Source: Lachnospiraceae bacterium UBA1760 (lineage in GTDB: Bacteria > Bacillota > Clostridia > Lachnospirales > Lachnospiraceae). Taken from it: 24,803 nt of DNA. Position numbers and translations under genes: made by a program. Location: assembly GCA_002314775.1 (NCBI GenBank), contig DCHE01000014.1:427-25229 (forward strand). The letters are read 5' to 3'. Below the pieces are notes generated by a model. That model worked only from the letters and a program-made list of their open reading frames with translations. It made no database searches and was not told the origin of the DNA. Shown one piece after another: positions 1 to 7,276 of this stretch; within the stretch, counting starts at the first letter, position 1; each line of letters opens with the position of its first letter.

Positions 1-1014
1 CACATAGCCGGAAATGTTTATACTGAAAAAATCGAGGGTATAAATGTACATAAATACGGAGCGCATATCTTTCATACAAATGACAAGACTGTCTGGGATT
101 ATGTAAACCAGTATGCAGTGTTCAACAGGTTTACCAACTCACCGGTTGCAAATTACAAGGGTGAGTTATATAGCCTTCCCTTCAATATGTACACCTTCAA
201 TAAAATGTGGGGAGTCGTGACACCTTGCGAGGCCGAGAAAAAGATTGAGGAGCAAAGGAGAGAGGCAGGCATAACTGAGCCTAAAAACCTTGAGGAACAG
301 GCGATAAGTCTTGTTGGTACAGACATCTATGAGAAGCTCATCAAGGGCTACACTGAGAAGCAGTGGGGCAGAAAATGCACCGAGCTTCCTGCCTTTATTA
401 TAAAGAGACTTCCTGTAAGACTCACCTTTGACAACAATTATTTCAATGCCCTTTACCAGGGTATTCCAGTGGGCGGTTACACAGGCATGGTCTGGAATAT
501 GCTAAAGGATGTGGAATTAAGACTTTCAACGAATTTCTATGATGAGAGGGAGCATTACCTTGATATAGCTGAGAAGGTAGTATTCACCGGACCAATTGAT
601 GAATACTTTGACTATTCACTGGGAACCCTTGAATACAGGTCAGTGAGATTTGAGAATGAAGTCCTCGACATTCCGAATTTCCAGGGAAATGCAGCTGTAA
701 ACTATACCGACTCTGAAACTCCATGGACAAGAATAATTGAGCATAAATGGTTCGAGTTCGGAAAGGATGAGAGAGGATGCGACCTTCCTAAAACAGTAAT
801 AAGCAGGGAGTACAGCAATGAGTGGAAAAAGGGAGATGACCCTTACTATCCTGTAAATGACGAGAAAAACAGTAAGCTTTTTGCAGATTATAAAAAGCTT
901 GCTGAGAAGGAAATAAATGTAATCTTTGGTGGAAGACTTGGAGAATACAAATACTATGATATGGACCAGGTAATAAAATCTGCATTGGAGCTTGCGAGAA
1001 AAGAAGGACTATAA
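1..1014 (+). CDS. glf: UDP-galactopyranose mutase, 5'-truncated by window edge
   Basis: Flavoenzyme that interconverts UDP-galactopyranose and UDP-galactofuranose in the cytoplasm, supplying galactofuranose for surface polysaccharides. The reading frame is open from base 1, giving 337 residues. Family members are about 365-380 long, so roughly 30 N-terminal residues, including the Rossmann FAD-binding GxGxxG, lie outside the window. Recognisable blocks are HIAGNVYT at the start, NVHKYGAHIFHT, NSPVANYKGELYSLPFN, the EKQWGRK block, PVGGYTGM, GPIDEYFDYSLG, and the C-terminal GGRLGEYKYYDMDQVI. These are characteristic of Glf, so the assignment is strong. The stop codon sits in a 15-bp tandem repeat that duplicates it. 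A terminator hairpin follows at 1088-1146. Confidence 0.95.
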   Translation, partial: HIAGNVYTEKIEGINVHKYGAHIFHTNDKTVWDYVNQYAVFNRFTNSPVANYKGELYSLPFNMYTFNKMWGVVTPCEAEKKIEEQRREAGITEPKNLEEQAISLVGTDIYEKLIKGYTEKQWGRKCTELPAFIIKRLPVRLTFDNNYFNALYQGIPVGGYTGMVWNMLKDVELRLSTNFYDEREHYLDIAEKVVFTGPIDEYFDYSLGTLEYRSVRFENEVLDIPNFQGNAAVNYTDSETPWTRIIEHKWFEFGKDERGCDLPKTVISREYSNEWKKGDDPYYPVNDEKNSKLFADYKKLAEKEINVIFGGRLGEYKYYDMDQVIKSALELARKEGL

Positions 1015-1044
1015 AAAGAAGGACTGTAAAAAGAAAAACTGTAA
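1000..1044 (+). repeat. three in-frame 15-bp tandem repeats carrying the glf stop codon
   Basis: Three consecutive 15-bp units lie at 1000-1014, 1015-1029 and 1030-1044: AAAGAAGGACTATAA, AAAGAAGGACTGTAA and AAAGAAAAACTGTAA. The first unit is the end of glf (K-E-G-L-stop). The next two repeat the same peptide and stop in the same frame. The pattern fits replication slippage and leaves backup stop codons. No function can be assigned. Confidence 0.85.
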
Positions 1045-1070
1045 AAAAGTGCTTAAATCCTTAAAAGTTC

Positions 1071-1099
1071 TTGAAAAAATGATATTGCGGTGTTAAAAT
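1071..1099 (+). promoter_or_regulatory. sigma-A type promoter for the permease pair
   Basis: TTGAAA (1071-1076), a 17-base spacer, then TAAAAT (1094-1099). Transcription should start near 1106, about 80 bases before the permease ATG. The -10 box lies inside the left arm of the glf terminator hairpin. RNA started here would therefore lack that arm and escape termination, while read-through RNA from glf would form the full hairpin. Confidence 0.65.
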
Positions 1100-1146
1100 C
1101 ACAACCGTTGGAAAAATACGGGGTATATTTTAACACCGTATTTTTT
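1088..1146 (+). terminator. rho-independent terminator of glf
   Basis: A perfect 12-bp inverted repeat has CGGTGTTAAAAT at 1088-1099 and ATTTTAACACCG at 1127-1138. A 27-base loop separates the arms and holds a small inner stem (CCGT 1105-1108 / ACGG 1118-1121). T6 follows at 1141-1146. The stem is A/T-rich and the loop long, so efficiency may be modest. Confidence 0.65.
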
Positions 1147-1186
1147 GTGCAACAAATATCAAAACATATATTTGGAGGATAAAAAA

Positions 1187-2563
1187 ATGGCAGCACCAAT
1201 AGTAGCAGTTATTATTTTCCTGGTTATGTTCGCACTTATCATCACTGATAAGATTGAGAGACACTATGTTACACTTGGAAGTGGAGCACTCACTCTTATC
1301 GCAGTGTTTGGTATCTGTCTTAGAAGTGGAGAGGCTGTGATGAACACTCTCAACTTTAAGCAGATTTTCACAGCTGAGTTCTGGAAGGTTTCAGGACAGG
1401 CCGAGGAAAGCACAAGCGGAATTAACTGGGCAACAATAATCTTCATCGCAGGTATGATGGTTATGGTAGAGGGAATGGCAAAGGCAGGATTTTTCCGCTG
1501 GCTTTGTATGACAATCGCAAAGATTGTTCACTATCAGGTTGTGCCAATTTTTGTTACATTTATGATAATGTCGGCTGTACTTTCAATGTTCATCGACAGT
1601 ATCACAGTTATTCTTTTCCTTGCGGCGGTTACAATTGAGCTTGCAAAGCTTCTTAAGTTTAACCCGATTCCAATGATTTTATCAGAGGTTTTCTGTGCTA
1701 ACTTAGGTGGTTCTGCAACAATGTGTGGTGATCCACCTAACATCATCATCGGTACGTCTCTTGGATATACATTTGCAGACTTCCTTACAAATACAGGTAT
1801 GATTGCAGGAATTTCACTTATTGCAACACTCATCTACTTCTATCTTATCTTCCACAAGGAGCTTAAGAAAAATACAGTTGAGATTGATGCATCGACTCTT
1901 CCTACACCAAGATCAGCAATTACTAATATGAAGGATTTCATTGTAAGCTCAATCATCTTTGCATGTGCAGTAGTTCTTCTTATCACTCATGCATCGACAG
2001 GACTTACAGTTGCAACTATCGGACTTGGTATTGCAGTTATAACACTTATTGCTAATTTAAAGGACATCCCTAAGATTCTTAAGGGCGTAGATTATAAGAC
2101 ACTTCTTTTCTTCATCGGTCTTTTCATCGTTGTAGGCGGACTTGAGGAGACAGGAGTACTTGAGGTTATTGCTTCATTTATCGAGAAGGTAAGTGGTGGA
2201 AATATCATAGTAATGATTGCAATCATTCTCTGGGTATCAGCAATTGCATCAGCATTTGTTGACAATATTCCATTTGCAGCAACTATGGTTCCAGTTATCA
2301 AGGGACTTGCAGCAGCAAATCCAGCACTTCCAAATCTTCTCCCTGTTCTTGCATGGACACTTTCAATGGGAACAGATATTGGAGGTTCCGCAACACCAAT
2401 CGGTGCATCAGCAAATGTTGTTGGTACATCTGTTGCAGCAAAGGAAGGATATCCTGTTTCGTGGGGCAAGTATTGTAAGTCAGCAGCCCCTGCGACAATT
2501 ATCGTTCTTGTTATTTCAATGATTTGTATCGTTATCAGATATAAGACTGAGCTTGGATTATAG
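1187..2563 (+). CDS. ArsB/NhaD/CitMHS-type (ion transporter superfamily) membrane permease
   Basis: Integral membrane carrier of 458 residues with about ten to twelve hydrophobic segments, first at residues 4-20. It shows the two-fold repeat of the ion-transporter superfamily. GGSATMCGDPPNIIIG (174-189) in the first half matches GTDIGGSATPIGASAN (395-410) in the second. VDNIPFAATM (358-367) corresponds to the membrane-embedded FIDS region near 135. Families with this pattern carry arsenite, Na+/H+, citrate or dicarboxylates; the substrate cannot be read from the sequence. The start at 1187 follows GGAGG (1174-1178); an in-frame TTG at 1145 overlaps the terminator T-tract and is rejected. The stop codon is immediately followed by, and abuts, the AGGAGG of the next gene, so the two are probably translationally coupled. 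Confidence 0.85.
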   Translation: MAAPIVAVIIFLVMFALIITDKIERHYVTLGSGALTLIAVFGICLRSGEAVMNTLNFKQIFTAEFWKVSGQAEESTSGINWATIIFIAGMMVMVEGMAKAGFFRWLCMTIAKIVHYQVVPIFVTFMIMSAVLSMFIDSITVILFLAAVTIELAKLLKFNPIPMILSEVFCANLGGSATMCGDPPNIIIGTSLGYTFADFLTNTGMIAGISLIATLIYFYLIFHKELKKNTVEIDASTLPTPRSAITNMKDFIVSSIIFACAVVLLITHASTGLTVATIGLGIAVITLIANLKDIPKILKGVDYKTLLFFIGLFIVVGGLEETGVLEVIASFIEKVSGGNIIVMIAIILWVSAIASAFVDNIPFAATMVPVIKGLAAANPALPNLLPVLAWTLSMGTDIGGSATPIGASANVVGTSVAAKEGYPVSWGKYCKSAAPATIIVLVISMICIVIRYKTELGL

Positions 2564-2573
2564 GAGGTGCAAT

Positions 2574-3173
2574 ATGGCTGAGAAGCAGTTAATTATTTCA
2601 ATTGCGCGTGAGTACGGCAGTGCAGGACACGTAATCGCAGAAAAGCTTTCGGAAATCTATGGAATTCCTTATTATGACTCAAACCTTCTTGACGAGATAG
2701 CTAAGGAGAAGGAAGTTGATGCGGCAGAGCTTCACAAGTATGATGAGGTTCCAAAGAATAGATTTTTATCGACAGTATTTGGTAATTACAGCAGTTCAAA
2801 TGAGGATAATATCGCATTTCTTCAGTTTGAGCATATGAAGAAGAAGGCTGAAAGAGGAGATTCATTTATCATAGTCGGCAGATGTGGAGAGACTATTTTA
2901 GACCAGTACCCTTGTACAATCTCACTCTTTGTTATGGCTGATATGGAGCAGAAGTTTAAGCGTGTTATGGAGATTGATAAGCTTTCTACTGTGGAGGATG
3001 CAGAAAAGCAGATTGCCCTTCAGGATAAGAGAAGAAAGACCTATCATGACAACTACTGTAAGGGTGCCTGGGAGGATGTAAGAAATTATGATCTTGCAAT
3101 CAACTCAAGCAGACTTGGTATCGAGGATACAGTAAAGCTTATCGTTGAATATATCGGCAAGAAGCAGAAATAG
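2574..3173 (+). CDS. cytidylate-kinase-like family protein
   Basis: A soluble 199-residue protein of the cytidylate-kinase-like P-loop family (Cytidylate_kin2 type). The N-terminus SIAREYGSAGHVIAEKL (9-25) occupies the Walker A position but is the degenerate REYGS-type loop of this group, without the classic GxGK[ST]. YGIPYYDSNLLDEIAKE follows, as in true CMP kinases; the FIIVGRCGETIL block and the basic KRRKTYHDNY lid-like stretch (near 150) complete the fold. Start ATG 2574 has AGGAGG at 2562-2567; an upstream in-frame TTG (2553) lies inside the permease gene. Its real substrate is unknown, and it is not the housekeeping cmk. Coupling to a permease suggests a regulatory or transport-linked job (inference). 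A terminator follows at 3195-3230. Confidence 0.8.
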   Translation: MAEKQLIISIAREYGSAGHVIAEKLSEIYGIPYYDSNLLDEIAKEKEVDAAELHKYDEVPKNRFLSTVFGNYSSSNEDNIAFLQFEHMKKKAERGDSFIIVGRCGETILDQYPCTISLFVMADMEQKFKRVMEIDKLSTVEDAEKQIALQDKRRKTYHDNYCKGAWEDVRNYDLAINSSRLGIEDTVKLIVEYIGKKQK

Positions 3174-3194
3174 TATATTTTATAGCTTGATTTG

Positions 3195-3230
3195 GGCGTC
3201 ATACCTAAAAGGTGTGACGCCTTTTATTTT
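3195..3230 (+). terminator. rho-independent terminator after the kinase-like gene
   Basis: An 11-bp stem has GGCGTCATACC at 3195-3205 pairing with GGTGTGACGCC at 3211-3221, with one G-U pair. The loop is TAAAA and the tail is TTTTATTTT. It closes the permease/kinase-like unit and separates it from the next operon. Confidence 0.85.
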
Positions 3231-3309
3231 GTGACAGAGTGTCTTTTGGTTTTTGAAGCGTAAATGCTCTTTTTTTACTCCTGCGAAGGTATATTAAAAG
3301 AGCTTCTGA

Positions 3310-3338
3310 TTGAAAAAAAACCATAATTAGAGTAAAAT
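3310..3338 (+). promoter_or_regulatory. promoter of the STAS/PP2C/EAL signalling operon
   Basis: TTGAAA (3310-3315), 17-base spacer, TAAAAT (3333-3338). The hexamers and spacing are identical to the promoters at 1071 and 23017. Transcription should start near 3345, giving a leader of about 87 bases made mostly of 24-bp tandem repeats. Confidence 0.7.
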
Positions 3339-3348
3339 AATACATAGT

Positions 3349-3396
3349 GGATTGATGGAAAAATATAATAAAGGATTGATGGAAATATATAATAAA
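3349..3396 (+). repeat. 24-bp tandem repeat in the operon leader
   Basis: Two 24-bp units (3349-3372 and 3373-3396) differ at one base. Each begins GGATTGATGGAAA and ends ATAATAAA. A partial third copy (GGATAATAAAA) follows from 3397. They fall between the promoter and the ribosome site, so they form most of the 5' untranslated leader. Slippage origin is likely; a regulatory role is possible but unproven. Confidence 0.8.
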
Positions 3397-3431
3397 GGAT
3401 AATAAAAACTTATACTTAGGAGGATGACATA

Positions 3432-4274
3432 ATGAAGTATGCCATATTAAAAAATGAAGAGCGCAAGATGGTTTATCCCTATGTTTCGAAGGATGTAGAA
3501 GCGCTCATTGAGGCAAATAAAAATTATTTCGCTGTTCTTGCAGTTGATGAATTAGAGGATGAGGTGGTTGCATTTGCAGTAGTTGATATAGATGAGGTTT
3601 CAACAATCATTGACATAAATGCACTAGAGGAATACGAAGGAACAAGGGTTATCGAAGACCTGATAGCCAAGATATGCGATACTGCTGGCAGAGCAGGTTC
3701 AAAGGTTATGCTTGCGAATAGCTTCGGTTCGGAGAATGATGTGAATTTTATAAGAGCGCTTAATAGTAATCAGTTCGTCGTGGATGAGGAGATTGTTGAG
3801 CGAGTATTTTATCTGGACGATATCAGAGGCAATAAGAAAATTGCAAGATATAAGGATAATAGCGACAGGATTATTCTCATGAAGGATGCTAAAAAGACTG
3901 AGTTAATGGAGTACGCAAGGAAGCTTAAGGAGGAGGAAGGATACAGAAGCCTGCTTGATCCGACGATTGACAGAAATATCAGTTATGTGTATTTAAATTC
4001 GGATGAATCTATCGGAGGCGGCATCTTCCTTAGTCAGGGCGAGGATACACTTCGTGTTGAATACTGGAACACATCACATATTAAGGATAACAACAATTAC
4101 GCGGGGGTTCAGCTGATTGCCAAGGCACTCGCAGGGGTTTCAAGAAAATACGAGGAGAATTATTCTATCTATGTTCAGCTGATTAATTTAGAGGCAGGAA
4201 GAATATTTGATTTACTTGGAATAAAGTTTGAAGAAGAGGATATAATAACAACATATTATAAGGTGTTAAGCTAA
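3432..4274 (+). CDS. tandem GNAT-like protein of unknown function
   Basis: A 280-residue soluble protein with no signal peptide. It appears to contain two alpha/beta halves, about 1-135 and 137-280. Each has the strand-helix rhythm of GNAT acyltransferases (for example FAVLAVDELEDEVVAFAVVD, then IIDINALEEYEGTRVIEDLIAKI). The acyl-CoA pyrophosphate loop is poor here (YEGTRVIEDLI in place of Q/RxxGxG/A), so catalysis is doubtful. Its layout matches residues 115-387 of the next gene, suggesting the two are paralogues and that the neighbour gained a STAS domain. AGGAGG (3418-3423) supports the ATG at 3432. First gene of the operon behind the promoter at 3310. I infer the GNAT fold from pattern only; a structure model would settle it. 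Confidence 0.6.
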   Translation: MKYAILKNEERKMVYPYVSKDVEALIEANKNYFAVLAVDELEDEVVAFAVVDIDEVSTIIDINALEEYEGTRVIEDLIAKICDTAGRAGSKVMLANSFGSENDVNFIRALNSNQFVVDEEIVERVFYLDDIRGNKKIARYKDNSDRIILMKDAKKTELMEYARKLKEEEGYRSLLDPTIDRNISYVYLNSDESIGGGIFLSQGEDTLRVEYWNTSHIKDNNNYAGVQLIAKALAGVSRKYEENYSIYVQLINLEAGRIFDLLGIKFEEEDIITTYYKVLS

Positions 4275-4312
4275 TACGGCTGTTTAGAATAGTTATTAAC
4301 GGGAGGACTAAA

Positions 4313-5476
4313 ATGAGCATTTCAACTATAAATGAAGGTGACGAAATCAAGATAATTCTTGATAAGCCTCTGGATGCATTATATGCAAAGGAATTAGAAG
4401 CCTGCATAGCAGAAAATATTGATAACACAGATGTTTTGATTATTGATTTCGGTGCATGTGATTACGTGGCTTCTGCTGGATTACGTGTAATAATGAAAGC
4501 AGATATGGAGATAAAAACTCATGGAGTACTTAAGCTTGTAAATGTAAGCGATATGGTACTATCAATCCTGAAGGTCGTTAATTTCCACAAATTCCTGTCA
4601 ATTAATGATGAGAAGGCTGAGGAGGACAAGGTGGAAGAGGATATAGAAATATCCTATGAAAAGTACAGTCTGACTGAAGAGGACAAGGCGAAGATTTCTT
4701 GCGTGGCACTGAGCAAATTACTGAAAGCTACAGCGGTAGTATATGGTGCGGTTGATGAAGATGACAATATGATTGCATTTGCAATATGCAATTCAAAATA
4801 CGCAGCGAAGACATTTTCTATCGAATATATCTATATTGAAGAAGAGTATAAGAATAAGGGAATAGAGGCAAAGCTTATTGAGTACATCGTTGATAAATGC
4901 GATGCAAAGAACTTTAGAGAGGTAAAACTCATACTTGCTGCAGAGGGTGACGAATTAAAATATGTTAAGAAGATAGCTAAGGACGCTGGCTTTGAGGGTG
5001 GTCAGGCAGGTGGCGAGCTGATTACATACACGCCTGAGGAGATAAAGAACTCCAAGATATTCAAGCATTCGAAGGAGATGCTGGCGATGGCATCGGATGT
5101 TAAGATGCTCAATTCGCTTGACGAGCTTCAGCTCTTCGACATAAGCCTTGCTTTAGAGGTTGAGGCATCGGATTTGGATCCTGTATTTACAAGATTCTAT
5201 ATCACTAAGGACAAGGTTGCTGGTATGATTAGTGCTGTAGAGGTAGTAGAGGACAAGGTTGTTCTTGATAGAATGGTTCTTAATATTGATGAAGGTACCA
5301 AGAATGCACTGCCACTTATGCTGACCTCGCTTATTACGACATATATGGATGTAACCTCTGACAACAGCACATTTTACATTGATTGTGTAAATGCAAAGTA
5401 TGTCAAGGGACTTGAGCTCTTACTTGGACAGAGCCAAGATGTGAAAAAGTATATTATGTTCGAAAGAATGGTTTAG
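4313..5476 (+). CDS. STAS domain fused to tandem GNAT-like domains
   Basis: A 387-residue cytoplasmic protein. Residues 1-100 form a STAS (SpoIIAA/RsbV-type anti-sigma antagonist) domain; VLIIDFGACDYVASAGLRVI carries the phospho-acceptor serine (Ser54) in the SAGLR motif. An acidic linker (about 98-113) leads to a GNAT-like domain (115-245) with a recognisable acyl-CoA loop, YKNKGIEAKLI (179-189). A second, weaker GNAT-like half (246-387) follows. In known systems STAS proteins are phosphorylated by an RsbW/SpoIIAB kinase and reactivated by a PP2C phosphatase. The next gene encodes such a phosphatase, so this is its probable substrate (inference). The attached domains suggest that switching controls an acyltransferase-like output as well as, or in place of, a sigma factor. 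GGAGG (4302-4306) sets the start. Confidence 0.8.
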   Translation: MSISTINEGDEIKIILDKPLDALYAKELEACIAENIDNTDVLIIDFGACDYVASAGLRVIMKADMEIKTHGVLKLVNVSDMVLSILKVVNFHKFLSINDEKAEEDKVEEDIEISYEKYSLTEEDKAKISCVALSKLLKATAVVYGAVDEDDNMIAFAICNSKYAAKTFSIEYIYIEEEYKNKGIEAKLIEYIVDKCDAKNFREVKLILAAEGDELKYVKKIAKDAGFEGGQAGGELITYTPEEIKNSKIFKHSKEMLAMASDVKMLNSLDELQLFDISLALEVEASDLDPVFTRFYITKDKVAGMISAVEVVEDKVVLDRMVLNIDEGTKNALPLMLTSLITTYMDVTSDNSTFYIDCVNAKYVKGLELLLGQSQDVKKYIMFERMV

Positions 5477-5541
5477 TGATAAAAAATAGAGATTAAAAAT
5501 TGAGATAATAGATTTGTGATAAAAAACAACATGGAGTATTT

Positions 5542-7032
5542 ATGTCAACACAAATGATTAATGCCTGTGCATTTGCGGCAATATTTGCTGCTGGAATACT
5601 AATCAGTATTTTTATTCTGGTGCAATGGCATAGCGATAAAAAGTTAAGCAGACTCCTTCTTGCTCTTGTGCTTGTCAACAATATCAATATCATCTGCCAG
5701 ATGATAAGTGATTGGTGCAGAATGAAGCCATTTACGGACCTTAATGTAAAGATAATAAAGGTAGATGAGCTGATGGGCTTTGTTGTGTATTGTATAGTGC
5801 TGCTTCTTTCGTTTATCTATGCAATGCGCGTTCTTGAGAAGGCTAGTGCCGGGCTGAATAAGATTTTTTCTATGATAGGAATCGGGATTTTGGTATTTGG
5901 AATAGTAGTGTTTCTAGCAAATGCCTTATTTCCTTTCATGTACAGTCTTAACGAAAAACTGGAATTAAGCTATACCAATCTTTATGTTATATATAGCGTT
6001 TTGCAGATGGTGTTGTATTGCCTTCTTTTGTGCGAGGTGCTTGCCAGAATTAAGAAACTGAATATACTAGACGGGCTTACAGTAATACTGGTTTCATTAA
6101 CAATTCCAGTTTCGTATATTATTTACATGTACACACATGTGATTATTCATCTGTATCTGATGTTCTCAGTGCAGACCATAGTAGCAGTTGTTGTTAAGGA
6201 AATTGAAATTGCCATAGGCATGAAAAAGAATTATGAGCAGATAGTCGAGCTTGAGAGAAAACAGGCGGAGGACAGAATAGCCTTAATGAAGGCTGAGATG
6301 CTTGAAAAGGATATGGCTATGGCGGCAAAGATTCAGCTTGATTCCCTGCCTAAGGTATTTCCACCTTATGAAAGTCATGAGGATATCCTGCTGTTTGCAA
6401 CCATGCGACCTCAGAGGGAGGTTGGCGGAGATTTTTACGACTGCTTTGAGGTGGATGCAAATCATGTATGCTTTCTTATTGCCGATGTTGCTGGTAAGGG
6501 AATACCTGGTGCACTTTTTATGATGAAGGCTAAGACTATTATCAGAAACTATGCAAAGAAGGGAATCGCTGCAAAGGATATTATCACGAAGGCCAATAAA
6601 GAGCTGTGTGAGGATAATAAGGGAAAGATGTTTGCCACAGTCTGGATGGGCATCCTGGATACTGACACATTGACGATGCAGTATACAAATGCGGGACATA
6701 ACCCACCATTTTTTGGAAGAGAGGGTGGAAATTATAAGCAGCTGAAAAAGGTTCACGGCTGCCCGGTTGGCCTGATGCCGGATATGGTGTATGAACAGTC
6801 AAGTAAGGGCCTTATGAAGGGTGACAGGCTGTTTTTATACACGGACGGTGTTACAGAATCCAGAGATGAGAGCGCTACATTATATGGAGATGACAGACTT
6901 AAGAAGGTTCTCGAGGATAATGCATCCAAGGAGGGCAAGTATTTGTTAGAAATTGTTCAAAAGAGTGTTGATGAATATGCTGGTAACATGGAACAGTTTG
7001 ATGATATCACTATGATGGTGTTAGATATATAA
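5542..7032 (+). CDS. 7TM-type SpoIIE/RsbU family PP2C serine phosphatase
   Basis: A 496-residue membrane phosphatase. About seven hydrophobic segments span residues 9-220, resembling 7TM histidine-kinase sensor regions. A coiled-coil signalling helix (228-265) includes AAKIQLDSLPK, the usual lead-in to RsbU-type domains. The PP2C domain (280-496) keeps its metal-binding signatures: GGDFYD (295-300), DVAGKG (315-320), NAGHNPP (383-389), TDGV (434-437) and FDDIT (486-490). It should therefore be active. The expected reaction is dephosphorylation of the STAS protein encoded just upstream, in response to a membrane signal. It is not SpoIIE itself, which is larger and located between divIC and tilS. 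Start ATG 5542 follows GGAG (5533-5536). The 65-base gap before it has no terminator. Confidence 0.9.
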   Translation: MSTQMINACAFAAIFAAGILISIFILVQWHSDKKLSRLLLALVLVNNINIICQMISDWCRMKPFTDLNVKIIKVDELMGFVVYCIVLLLSFIYAMRVLEKASAGLNKIFSMIGIGILVFGIVVFLANALFPFMYSLNEKLELSYTNLYVIYSVLQMVLYCLLLCEVLARIKKLNILDGLTVILVSLTIPVSYIIYMYTHVIIHLYLMFSVQTIVAVVVKEIEIAIGMKKNYEQIVELERKQAEDRIALMKAEMLEKDMAMAAKIQLDSLPKVFPPYESHEDILLFATMRPQREVGGDFYDCFEVDANHVCFLIADVAGKGIPGALFMMKAKTIIRNYAKKGIAAKDIITKANKELCEDNKGKMFATVWMGILDTDTLTMQYTNAGHNPPFFGREGGNYKQLKKVHGCPVGLMPDMVYEQSSKGLMKGDRLFLYTDGVTESRDESATLYGDDRLKKVLEDNASKEGKYLLEIVQKSVDEYAGNMEQFDDITMMVLDI

Positions 7033-7051
7033 GGATTGGAGGAATACTATT

Positions 7052-7264
7052 ATGCCAAAAAGTAAAGAAGCTTCTTTAGATGAATTAATGGAAACTCGCA
7101 GAGACAAAATGACTATGAATGAAGAAAGTTACTCTGAAATCAATAGGAACAAGCTCGAGAACAGGCTTGATATTGTAGATAATGACTGGAGAGCTACTGA
7201 ATTTAAGGAGAAGCGTTTTTTTGTACATTTTTGGGGACTTGATACTATAGACCTGCTACTATAG
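7052..7264 (+). CDS. small hypothetical protein between PP2C and EAL genes
   Basis: Seventy residues, highly charged and lysine/glutamate-rich for the first two thirds and predicted helical. The tail is aromatic and hydrophobic, with FFVHFWGLDTIDLLL at the end. It has a good ribosome site, GGAGG at 7038-7042. It is 19 bases after the phosphatase stop and 12 bases before the EAL gene, so it is a real operon member. I recognise no family. It is too short to be the missing RsbW-type kinase and has no ATP-binding motif. A partner or adaptor of the phosphatase, or a membrane-associating peptide, is possible, but this is speculation. Confidence 0.65.
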   Translation: MPKSKEASLDELMETRRDKMTMNEESYSEINRNKLENRLDIVDNDWRATEFKEKRFFVHFWGLDTIDLLL

Positions 7265-7276
7265 AAAGGAAATCAT

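Noticed and set aside
1145..1186. Upstream in-frame start for the permease
   Set aside because: It is a TTG inside the terminator T-tract with no ribosome site; GGAGG and the hydrophobic N-terminus point to 1187.
2092..2522. Long ORFs on the minus strand and in the second frame across the permease gene
   Set aside because: They overlap a gene with clear membrane and motif content, have no ribosome sites and show low-complexity translations typical of shadow frames.
5542..7032. Annotating the PP2C phosphatase as SpoIIE
   Set aside because: It has about seven membrane segments and 496 residues, lies next to a STAS-GNAT gene, and is not at the divIC-tilS locus. SpoIIE proper is about 800 residues with about ten membrane segments.
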